From Elusimicrobia bacterium RIFCSPLOWO2_01_FULL_54_10 (GTDB taxonomy: Bacteria > Elusimicrobiota > Elusimicrobia > 2-02-FULL-39-32), in contig MGUQ01000121.1 in NCBI GenBank assembly GCA_001799975.1, forward strand, positions 1,153-16,259: a stretch of 15,107 nucleotides of DNA, read 5' to 3'. Position numbers and translations under genes: made by a program. Under the pieces are notes generated by a model. That model ran no database searches, was not told where the DNA came from, and saw only the letters and a list, made by a program, of their open reading frames with translations. Positions 1-6,627 of this stretch are shown piece by piece; within the stretch, counting starts at the first letter, position 1; each line of letters opens with the position of its first letter.

Positions 1-711
1 ACTGTGAAGGGAAAACTCTATGTATCCAATAACAAGCAGGAGGCCGTCACCGTGAACTGCACTCTCAAGGATGCCTGGACGGAAGCCACGGGAATTCCTT
101 CACCCGGACACAGCGAATGGCTGTCCTTGTCCATGCGCAAAAACATGACCTTGAAACCTGGCTCGGTCAAACCCGTCAAATACAAAATCAAAGTGCCCCG
201 GGACGCCGCGGGGGAAATGATGGCAATGATGTCGTTCAACATTGCCACTCATTCAGACCCCGCCGGCAATCCTGTTCCGTTCAGAGTTGAGATGAAGCAC
301 GGAATTCCCCTCTATGTTATTGTGAAGGGAACGGAGAAGGCGGAAGCCCAGACCGGTAATTTGAACGCGCACTTTGTGCGGGAAGTCTCCACGGGTCCCA
401 TCGAGTTTTTTGTGAAACTCAAGAACACCGGAAACGTCCACGTGCGGCCCTCGGGCAAGTTTGCCATTTATTCCGAAGGAATTGAGAAAGATTCCTTTGA
501 GCTGGAGCACGGCTGGCCCATCTACCCCGGCGAAAGCCACAATTACTTCGCCAAGACAAATGTGACTGGCTGGAAAGCCGGCAATTATGAAGTCCGCTTC
601 CGCGTGGCGGCGGGTTCGCCTTCTTCTCTCTTTGCCAAATGGACTCTGGCCGAAAAAGCGGTCCCGTTCGCCGTCACAACCCAGGGGAAAGTGGTGGTGC
701 AAAACCCATGA
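1..711 (+). CDS. Ig-fold periplasmic/surface protein, chaperone- or NEW3-like (5' partial)
   Basis: The reading frame is open from the first base and ends at a TGA at 709-711. There is no signal peptide and the sequence begins inside a beta-strand, so the true start probably lies upstream; the GTG at 4 is only the first possible start inside the window. The visible part looks like two beta-sandwich modules, about residues 1-105 and 120-230. The first has the pattern of NEW3, DUF916 or PapD-type Ig domains: 'YVSNNKQEAVTV', then 'LKPGSVKPVKYKIKVP', then a Gly-rich turn leading to 'MSFNI'. The second repeats this with 'FFVKLKNTGNVHVRPSG'. Such domains bind or stabilise secreted polypeptides or envelope polymers, but I cannot assign a substrate. 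The stop overlaps the next start as ATGA, which places the gene in the same transcript. It could be a periplasmic chaperone for the secreted proteins downstream or a surface protein. The fold is moderately sure, the function unknown. Confidence 0.7.
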   Translation, partial: TVKGKLYVSNNKQEAVTVNCTLKDAWTEATGIPSPGHSEWLSLSMRKNMTLKPGSVKPVKYKIKVPRDAAGEMMAMMSFNIATHSDPAGNPVPFRVEMKHGIPLYVIVKGTEKAEAQTGNLNAHFVREVSTGPIEFFVKLKNTGNVHVRPSGKFAIYSEGIEKDSFELEHGWPIYPGESHNYFAKTNVTGWKAGNYEVRFRVAAGSPSSLFAKWTLAEKAVPFAVTTQGKVVVQNP

Positions 712-1349
712 AAATGCGAGTGATGCTGGCGGGACTGATGGCCTCATTCCTTGCACAAGGAGCCGGATGGGGCGAAGTGGTGGTGGGCCGCGCGGTCTTT
801 TCCGGCGGGACCCTTGTTCTGCAGGATTCGTTAATCGACGATTTCAGAGATACGGAGAATATCAACTCCATGGGGGGAAATATCGGGGATTTTTCTAACG
901 AGGGTGCGAGCCATTTTATCTCCTACTCCTCAACCGACTTTCATAATGCGGCCAACAGTCTCATCTCAAGATTCAGTGTTCCTTTATCTACCAGTTTTGC
1001 GGGAATCTATTTTATATTCGGAACCGGGGCTGTCGCCGCTCCTCATGATTTTTCACGGTTCAGGCGCTTGAGCTTATGGGTGCGTTCTGATGCGGGCGCA
1101 CCTGCAAGAGTCAAAGTTGAGCTGGTGGACAACTCCGGAATTCACAGCGCCTACATTCCTGATTATGCCTCTCCCCCCGCGCCCCCCATCAACAACACCT
1201 GGCAGAATTATACTTTGGACTTCTCCACATTCACCGCGGGATTGAACGCCGCGGCGCTTCAACAGTTCAATATTGTTTATGAAAACTCTCAAATCGGGCG
1301 AAACGCCCAGGGGACCGTCTATTATGACGATGTTGAGTTTGTTCAATAA
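708..1349 (+). CDS. Secreted stand-alone CIA30/CBM11-like carbohydrate-binding domain protein
   Basis: A 213-residue protein. I chose ATG 708 because it forms an ATGA overlap with the previous stop and begins a good signal peptide (MKMRVMLAGLMASFLA, cleavage near residue 22); ATG 714 is an alternative. The frame is open upstream to 639, but that extension would put a charged peptide ahead of the signal sequence. The mature protein is essentially one galactose-binding-like jelly roll of the CIA30/CBM11 type. It opens with LIDDF (residues 42-46), has a central 'FSRFRRLSLWVRSD' strand and 'WQNYTLDFSTF', and closes with 'GTVYYDDVEFV' (about 202-212). The same opening and closing signatures recur in three other genes of this window. 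Members of this fold often bind glycans, but no ligand can be read from the sequence. There is no lipobox cysteine and no catalytic motif. It is probably periplasmic or surface-exposed. Confidence 0.75.
   Translation: MKMRVMLAGLMASFLAQGAGWGEVVVGRAVFSGGTLVLQDSLIDDFRDTENINSMGGNIGDFSNEGASHFISYSSTDFHNAANSLISRFSVPLSTSFAGIYFIFGTGAVAAPHDFSRFRRLSLWVRSDAGAPARVKVELVDNSGIHSAYIPDYASPPAPPINNTWQNYTLDFSTFTAGLNAAALQQFNIVYENSQIGRNAQGTVYYDDVEFVQ
1309..1314 (+). promoter_or_regulatory. Shine-Dalgarno sequence deciding the start of the 1324 gene
   Basis: The sequence AGGGGA lies 9 bases upstream of ATG 1324, inside the 3' end of the previous gene. It supports ATG 1324 over ATG 1330 (spacing 15 bases) and over the in-frame TTG 1273 and ATG 1279 further upstream, which would place about 15-17 polar residues before the signal peptide. 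Confidence 0.5.
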
Positions 1350-2913
1350 ACACTCTCTTCTTTTGGCTCTTCTTGCCGGCTTGGCCGGCACGGGCCCTCT
1401 TTGGGGCCTCTCCATTGAACTGCGCAACATTTCCAACGATCAGCTTTTCACGGGAATTGAATTCAGTCAGCTGGGTGACGGCAATAACACCGCGGCCGCG
1501 CTGCAGTATCTGAAAATTGAGTACCCCGAAGTGATCAACCAGGACCTCCGTCTCTACACCAATAATCTCGGCTGGAGAGGCGCGGCAGGCCGTGCGGAAG
1601 GGCTGGTTTCCCGGCGGAGCAACACAGACACTATCCCGCTTTATTGGATGAGCTTTTCCTCTCCTCAGCCGGGCGGAATTCAGCTCACGGAAGCGGATTT
1701 GATCAACTGGAACAAAGTGGTGGATTTAAATTCTCCAGTTTATGCGGCGTCCAGGCGTTCGGCCAATCTGCCGCTTCACGCCAACAACACCAGCTACATT
1801 TATTTTGCAACCCATGTGTCTTCGGACACCTTTTTGGGAGACTATTTCACCAATCTGGTGACTGAACTTGTTTCACCCGTTCCCGACATTCTTCCGCCCA
1901 TTCTAGGAGGGCTGAACTGCAATGAAGCGCCCCGCACCGACCCGGTCATTTTTGAGACCGTTATCCGCGACGACTTTGAAGTCAAAGCGGCCACCTTCCA
2001 TTTCCGCGCAAGGGGCGAGACGGCATACAGCGCCCGAAACATGACTTTGATACCCAGCCCGAACAATTCATTTGAATGGACGGCCCTGGCCCTCATTCCC
2101 CAGAGGGAAATGCCGCTCGGCAGTTATGAATATTTCATCGAAGCGGACGACGGCAATTTCCGCGGCTTTTATGGCAATGCCGACGCGCCGCACCCGTTCA
2201 TTGTCGTGGACGAATTGGCGGAATTTTCCAGCCGGGTTTCTCCTGCAGGAGCTTTCCTTGCAGCCAATGCCTGCGCCCGGCAGGCCGGAGCGCCTGAGCT
2301 CATCTTCCCGGCAGGCGCCATTTCCGGAGACACCACCATCACCATCCGGCGGGTGCTGCCTCATTTGATGGTGACGCATGACGGCGCTTCGGCGATTTCC
2401 GCATTTGAGTTCGGTCCCAAAGGACTTCATTTTTCCCGTCCCGTCACCCTGAACTTCCGCTATTCCGATGCCGACCAGAACGGCCTGGTGGACGGCACAG
2501 GCATTCCTGAAGAAGAGCTGAAAGTTTTCTGGTTCGACGGTTTGGAGTGGCGCAACATGGGCGGCCGCGTGGACATTGCCGCCAATGTGGTGAGAACCGA
2601 GATCAATCACTTCAGCATTTACGGACTTTTCCAGGCAGGGCATCTCACGGCGGACGCCGTGCGGCCGCGGGAAAAAATCATCACGCCCAATTCCGACGGC
2701 GTGAACGATTTTGCCCAGTTTGGAATTTCAGGAGATTTTGAGATCTCCATCTTTGATATCCAGGGGAGCCGGGTGCGCAAGCTGGAAAACCTGAGCGTTT
2801 GGGACGGCCGCATGGATGACGGCCGGAGCGCGCACAGCGGAATTTACATTTATCAGGTGCGTTCCAGCCAGCTGGAGAAGACCGTGAGCGGGACCCTCGG
2901 GGTGGCGCGATGA
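1324..2913 (+). CDS. Secreted multidomain protein: Ig-like, ZU5-like and CHU_C/FlgD-like C-terminal domain
   Basis: A 529-residue exported protein; the first 26 bases overlap the previous gene. Residues 1 to about 28 form a signal peptide (hydrophobic 'LLLALLAGLAG'). Residues 30-185 are a beta-rich module I do not recognise. Residues 188-296 look Ig-like, beginning 'DILPPILGG' and running to 'GSYEYFIEADDG'. Residues 300-439 resemble a ZU5-type domain ('LIFPAGAISGDTTITI', 'FEFGPKGLHFSRPVTL') and contain a calcium-loop-like insert, DADQNGLVDG, at 382-391. Residues 450-529 are a CHU_C/FlgD-like Ig domain: 'ITPNSDGVNDF', 'ISIFDIQGSRVRKL', 'WDGR', 'SGIYIYQV'. In Bacteroidota, C-terminal domains of this kind direct type IX secretion and surface attachment; whether that holds here is unknown. 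The next gene encodes a PorV-like barrel, the partner type expected for such a C-terminus. No catalytic residues are recognisable, so a binding or scaffold role at the surface is the best guess. Confidence 0.75.
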   Translation: MTMLSLFNKHSLLLALLAGLAGTGPLWGLSIELRNISNDQLFTGIEFSQLGDGNNTAAALQYLKIEYPEVINQDLRLYTNNLGWRGAAGRAEGLVSRRSNTDTIPLYWMSFSSPQPGGIQLTEADLINWNKVVDLNSPVYAASRRSANLPLHANNTSYIYFATHVSSDTFLGDYFTNLVTELVSPVPDILPPILGGLNCNEAPRTDPVIFETVIRDDFEVKAATFHFRARGETAYSARNMTLIPSPNNSFEWTALALIPQREMPLGSYEYFIEADDGNFRGFYGNADAPHPFIVVDELAEFSSRVSPAGAFLAANACARQAGAPELIFPAGAISGDTTITIRRVLPHLMVTHDGASAISAFEFGPKGLHFSRPVTLNFRYSDADQNGLVDGTGIPEEELKVFWFDGLEWRNMGGRVDIAANVVRTEINHFSIYGLFQAGHLTADAVRPREKIITPNSDGVNDFAQFGISGDFEISIFDIQGSRVRKLENLSVWDGRMDDGRSAHSGIYIYQVRSSQLEKTVSGTLGVAR

Positions 2914-3827
2914 GAAAGTTTCTGACCCTCGCCATTGCCGCTCTCTCAAGCACAATCACAACGAACGCCTTTGCCGCGTTTCAGGATCCTTATTGGTCTG
3001 CCAGAGTGGCTGCGCTTTCCGGAGCCTTCACGGCCGTTTCAGATGATTCCTCTGCGGTTTTCTACAACAGCGCGGCGGGAGCTCATGTTAAGGAACGGAC
3101 AGCTAGCTTTAGCTATGCCCGCCTGTATGCGGGTCTGGATGAAGGGAATATTTCCCTCAATCAATTGGCCTATCTTCATCCCGTCATGGAAGGGTTTGCC
3201 CTGGGCGTTGGCTGGGGTGGGTTTAATTCTGAAACTTATCAGGAAACGACTGTGGCGCTCAGCGCCGCGCAGGATCTGAAACCTCTTTTTACCCGGTACA
3301 ACGGGGAGATTTCCATGGGCTTGTCTGTGAGATATTTGACCCGGAAATTTGATTTGGACGCGCGCACCGGCCCCGATCCCGTTTTTTCCATCGGCTCGCG
3401 CACCAACGACGCCGCGGTGGACCTGCACTTTTATTCGGTTCCCGAACCCAATCGTCTCCCTGGATTGTCCGTGGGGCTTTCCGTCAAGGCCTTGAACCAG
3501 CCCAATATCGGTTTCCGGGACCGCGAAATCCTTCCCACTGAAATTTCCGGCGGGCTGGCCTTGAAACGAGGGAGATTCCTGTTCCCCATCGATGTCTCCG
3601 TGAGGCGGGGCGAAGTGACCCCGCATTTGGGACTGGAAGCTTCTGTCTGGAACAACATGATCAGCCTGCGCGGCGGCTACGACCGTTCCCAGTTCTCCAC
3701 CGGATTTGGATATCAGCACAGCCTTTCTCCGTCCCTGTCTTTCGTTGTGGACTACGCTTTCCTCTGGCCGCTTGAGATCAAGGAAACCTCGGGCTCCCAC
3801 CGCGCCACTCTTGGCGTAAAGTTCTGA
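2910..3827 (+). CDS. PorV/UPF0164-like outer-membrane beta-barrel (paralogue A)
   Basis: A 305-residue protein whose ATG forms an ATGA overlap with the previous stop. Residues 1-22 are a signal peptide ending AFA. The mature N-terminus, 'ARVAALSGAFTAVSDDSSAVFYNSAAG', matches the family signature of PorV/PorQ/UPF0164 barrels (G-R-ALG-AF-A--DD-A--NPAG), with Ser in place of the usual Pro in the NPAG turn. The rest consists of short alternating strands, including 'GLSVRYLTRKFDLDAR' and 'LSFVVDYAF', and ends 'ATLGVKF'; a terminal Phe is typical of barrels inserted by BamA. The length is within the usual range for the family. In type IX secretion systems PorV carries cargo to the surface by binding the cargo C-terminal domain, and the gene just upstream encodes a protein with such a domain. 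A second, divergent paralogue lies at 5764-6627. The barrel assignment is fairly sure; the partnership is inference. Confidence 0.8.
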   Translation: MRKFLTLAIAALSSTITTNAFAAFQDPYWSARVAALSGAFTAVSDDSSAVFYNSAAGAHVKERTASFSYARLYAGLDEGNISLNQLAYLHPVMEGFALGVGWGGFNSETYQETTVALSAAQDLKPLFTRYNGEISMGLSVRYLTRKFDLDARTGPDPVFSIGSRTNDAAVDLHFYSVPEPNRLPGLSVGLSVKALNQPNIGFRDREILPTEISGGLALKRGRFLFPIDVSVRRGEVTPHLGLEASVWNNMISLRGGYDRSQFSTGFGYQHSLSPSLSFVVDYAFLWPLEIKETSGSHRATLGVKF

Positions 3828-3841
3828 AAAAATGCTAGAAT
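3811..3841 (+). promoter_or_regulatory. Possible internal promoter with extended -10 element
   Basis: TGCTAGAAT at 3833-3841 matches the extended -10 pattern TGnTATAAT with one mismatch. A weak -35-like TTGGCG lies at 3811-3816, with a 19-base spacer. Transcription would begin near 3848, about three bases before ATG 3851, giving an almost leaderless message. The site falls in the only gap within the run of secreted-protein genes, and ATG 3851 has no visible Shine-Dalgarno sequence. Chance occurrence is quite possible. Confidence 0.3.
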
Positions 3842-3850
3842 TTCCGCTTC

Positions 3851-5767
3851 ATGCCTGAAATCAGGAAACTTGTTGCCGTCGCAGCGCTCCTGCTGGCCGC
3901 GTCTCCGGCCCAGGCGCTTGTCATTGACGATTTCTACAAATCCTCCTCCATCACCGCGGCTGTGGACATTGGATCGAGCCTGACCAACTCTCTCGTTTCC
4001 GGCCCCAACGGGCTTGCGCTTAAAATGGATTATGCGCTCGGCACGGGAAATTATGTTGTGGCCGTTGTGGATTTTTCCACCCAAAATTTTTCAGACGCGG
4101 GCGGCAATACCGCGCGCTTTCGCTACAAAGCAAGCGGCCAGAGCAACACCCTGGAGCTCAAGTTCTCCGATTCCGACAGCACCACAACGACAAGCTGCGA
4201 TAAACTGAGTTTAAAATTCTTGACTGTGCCCGACAGCCAGTGGCGCACCGTGACGGTGGCGTTGTCGTCCTTCTCCCTTTTTCCTGACGGCAATTCAAAT
4301 TTCGACCTGTCCAAAGTGAGCCGCATGTCCGTGGGCCTCACCCAGGACAACAGTTCACGCGGTTCGGGGACGCTCTGGCTGGACAACATCGAGCTTTACA
4401 AGAGCACCTTTACTTTGATTGATGACTTTCAGGACCAGGCGGAGCCCAATTTCTTTGGCGGCACGAATTTGAACACCGGCACTTCCGGAGGCGCCACGTC
4501 TGCCGTCACTTATGCCTCGCTCGGCGCGGACAATGTTTTGCAATACGCCTGGAACAACAACGCCGTCGGGTCGTTTTCTTTTATTTTCATGAACTTGCAG
4601 AAAAATTTCCAGGGCTATACTCATCTTTCCTTTAGAATCCGCGGCAATGCCGGGGGGGAATGGGTAAAAATCAAGCTGGAGAGCGCTCCGGGGAACAGCC
4701 AGGAATTATTCATTTCCACATATCTCGCGGGCGGCATCACCACAACTTTCCAAACCGTTCAAATTCCCCTGACGGCTTTCACCGGCGTGAGTTTTTCCAC
4801 CCTCAATGTCCTGACGGTCGTCACCACCAACGATGCCAGCAGCGGCGCGGGCACAGTCTGGTTTGACGACATAGGCTTTGCCCGCTCCACCGACCTGCCC
4901 GGCGTCATCCGTACCCTGGACGACTTTGACTCGGATGTGAACGCTTCCAACTGGGAGAAATATACTCACGCGGATGCCGCCCTGAATGTGAGCTCCCCTC
5001 TGGATTCCACGGCGCCGGGAGCAACGGGAAGCAACCGGGTTTACAAGCTCGAATACACATTCACCACCAATCCTTCGTTTCCGGCGGCCACGCCCTATGC
5101 CGTGATTGAAAGACCGTTCCAGATCTCACTGGCCGCTTTCAACGGCATCAAGTTCCAATATTTGGGCACGGGCGCCAACAACAATGTGGAGCTCAAGCTC
5201 ACGGATTTTGACGGCACCACCTGGTTCAAAAAATTCCTCATGATCACGGACTCCGGAGGCATCTGGAAACGCGCGACCGCCCCGTTCAGCCAGTTCACTC
5301 TTTTTTCTTCAGGCGACGATGCGGCGCTGAACTTGAAGCGGGTCAGACGCGTGGAAATCGCGGTGGCCCGGGGATCGGGCGGCAGCGGAACGTTCACCGT
5401 TGACAGTCTTGAAGCGCCGGGAAGCGGGGAATTTGAGCAGTTTTTTCCCGGGAAACTGATTTCTTCAGTCCGGATTGTGAACAACCCATTTTCACCCAAC
5501 GGCGACGCGTTCAAGGATGAAGTTTTTTTCGTCTATCGTCTGGATGCGCAGAGCAAGGTGACTCTGAAGATTTACGGCACAGGCGGCCGCGACGTCAAGA
5601 CTGTGGCCAGGGTGGACCAGGCTGCAGGCGAGCAAAGCGTCGCCTGGGACGGCACGGACGATTCCGGCGCCAAGGCGTCTAACGGGCTGTATCTGTTTGT
5701 GCTGGAGGCTGAAGGTTCGGACAGCCGCAAGGACGCCGTGCGCCAAACCGTGGCGGTGTTAAGATGA
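3851..5767 (+). CDS. Secreted protein with three CIA30/CBM11-like domains and a FlgD-like C-terminal domain
   Basis: A 638-residue exported protein. ATG 3851 gives a clear signal peptide (MPEIRKLVAVAALLLAA, cleavage after AQA at residue 22). Three tandem galactose-binding-like domains follow. Domain 1 (about 24-184) runs from VIDDF to LWLDNIELYK, domain 2 (189-345) from LIDDF to VWFDDIGFAR, and domain 3 (356-522) from LDDFDSD to FTVDSLEA. Each has a 'surface-strand' motif such as 'LSFRIRGNAGG' and a 'W..V.IPL..F' strand. Residues 540-638 are a FlgD/type-A CTD-like Ig domain: 'NNPFSPNGDAFKDEV', 'VTLKIYGTGGRDVK', 'WDGTDDSG', 'NGLYLFVLEA'. This layout suggests a multivalent glycan-binding surface protein with a C-terminal export or anchoring domain. 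The three domains differ considerably from each other, so they are not a recent tandem duplication. No catalytic motif or lipobox is visible. The PorV-like gene downstream overlaps it by four bases (ATGA). Confidence 0.78.
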   Translation: MPEIRKLVAVAALLLAASPAQALVIDDFYKSSSITAAVDIGSSLTNSLVSGPNGLALKMDYALGTGNYVVAVVDFSTQNFSDAGGNTARFRYKASGQSNTLELKFSDSDSTTTTSCDKLSLKFLTVPDSQWRTVTVALSSFSLFPDGNSNFDLSKVSRMSVGLTQDNSSRGSGTLWLDNIELYKSTFTLIDDFQDQAEPNFFGGTNLNTGTSGGATSAVTYASLGADNVLQYAWNNNAVGSFSFIFMNLQKNFQGYTHLSFRIRGNAGGEWVKIKLESAPGNSQELFISTYLAGGITTTFQTVQIPLTAFTGVSFSTLNVLTVVTTNDASSGAGTVWFDDIGFARSTDLPGVIRTLDDFDSDVNASNWEKYTHADAALNVSSPLDSTAPGATGSNRVYKLEYTFTTNPSFPAATPYAVIERPFQISLAAFNGIKFQYLGTGANNNVELKLTDFDGTTWFKKFLMITDSGGIWKRATAPFSQFTLFSSGDDAALNLKRVRRVEIAVARGSGGSGTFTVDSLEAPGSGEFEQFFPGKLISSVRIVNNPFSPNGDAFKDEVFFVYRLDAQSKVTLKIYGTGGRDVKTVARVDQAAGEQSVAWDGTDDSGAKASNGLYLFVLEAEGSDSRKDAVRQTVAVLR

Positions 5768-6627
5768 ATCTGCGGCCGCTCTTCATTCTTGCTTCAATTG
5801 CCCTTTTCACTGCCTCGCTTCCTGCGTCCGTTTCCGGCGCGGCTTTTGAAACTGTGGGCGTGGGGGCCAGGCCTCTTGCGCTTGGAAACAGCTATGCGTC
5901 CATTGCGGGAACCTACGAAGCGGTCTACTGGAATCCCGCCGGGATAGCCACCCTGGGCCAGCCTACACTCCATTCCGAATACCGCAATCTTTATGGCTTG
6001 GGTATTTTAAGATACATGAGTTCAGGCTATGTCCACCCCGGAGTGGGCCGCGGCGCCCTCGGCATGTCCTGGCTTCGTCTGGATACCACCGGCGACGCCA
6101 GCTATCTGGATTATGCGGAAAACACCCTCATTGTTTCCTACGGCTTGAAAGTGTGGGACACTTTGCGCGCGGGAATCAACGGCAAATATTACCGCGTTAA
6201 CAGCACGGTGGGCGCGGGCGGCATGGGGCTGGATCTGGGAGTCGTTTATTCCCGATGGGGTGTGACAGGCGGCCTGGTGGTTTCGGACGTCAACCGCACG
6301 CAGATTTCCTGGGATACCGGCGCCAAAGACCGCATCCCCCGCAGGGTGCGCCTGGGGTTTTCGGGCAATCCTGTCGAGAACACTCTTGTGACCTCCCAGA
6401 TTTCGTGGGAAGACCAGCAAGAGCGTGCGCACCACGCGGGCATTGAACAGACCCTGTTCAGCAAAATTTTCAGCCTCCGCCTGGGATTTTCCGAGCAAAA
6501 CAAGGAGTTCCGTTTTTCCTGGGGCCTGGGTTTCAAATTCAAGATATTCAATCTGGACTACGCCTGGGAAAGGCAGAGGCTTTTGGGCGATACCCAGGTT
6601 TTTTCGGCAACCATGAGGTTTAAATGA
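5764..6627 (+). CDS. PorV/UPF0164-like outer-membrane beta-barrel (paralogue B)
   Basis: A 287-residue protein that starts in an ATGA overlap with the preceding stop. Residues 1-26 are a signal peptide. The mature protein opens with the best family signature in the window: VGARPLALGNSYASIAGTYE (33-52) followed by VYWNPAG (54-60). This is the conserved N-terminal segment of the PorV/PorQ/UPF0164 family. Amphipathic strands follow, such as 'DTLRAGINGKYYRV', 'LRLGFSEQNKEFRFSWGLGFKF' (in two strands) and a final 'VFSATMRFK', where the terminal aromatic is displaced by one Lys. It is more canonical than paralogue A at 2910-3827 (NPAG intact) and clearly not a recent copy of it. It follows the triple-domain protein bearing a FlgD-like C-terminus, so each of the two C-terminal-domain proteins here is followed by its own PorV-like barrel. 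Likely role: outer-membrane anchoring, shuttling or transport partner. Confidence 0.85.
   Translation: MNLRPLFILASIALFTASLPASVSGAAFETVGVGARPLALGNSYASIAGTYEAVYWNPAGIATLGQPTLHSEYRNLYGLGILRYMSSGYVHPGVGRGALGMSWLRLDTTGDASYLDYAENTLIVSYGLKVWDTLRAGINGKYYRVNSTVGAGGMGLDLGVVYSRWGVTGGLVVSDVNRTQISWDTGAKDRIPRRVRLGFSGNPVENTLVTSQISWEDQQERAHHAGIEQTLFSKIFSLRLGFSEQNKEFRFSWGLGFKFKIFNLDYAWERQRLLGDTQVFSATMRFK

Noticed and set aside
639..707. Upstream extension of the 708 gene
   Set aside because: It would place 23 mostly polar residues ahead of the signal peptide and overlap the previous gene by 73 bases. The ATG at 708 in an ATGA overlap is better.
1273..1323. Upstream extension of the 1324 gene from TTG 1273 or ATG 1279
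   Set aside because: Both add charged, polar residues before the signal peptide, and AGGGGA at 1309-1314 points to ATG 1324.
2460..2491. Dockerin or cellulosome domain, from the DADQNGLVDG loop
   Set aside because: There is a single calcium-loop-like segment inside a ZU5-like domain, without the duplicated 22-residue dockerin repeat.
3039..3800. Open frame of 253 codons on the minus strand opposite PorV-like barrel A
   Set aside because: The sense strand carries a clear family signature and signal peptide; the antisense product is low in structure and matches nothing I recognise.
1324..6627. A complete type IX secretion system
   Set aside because: Only PorV-like barrels and C-terminal-domain proteins are present. 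No SprA, PorU or PorK/L/M/N-like gene lies in the window, and PorV/UPF0164 relatives also occur in organisms without a proven type IX system.
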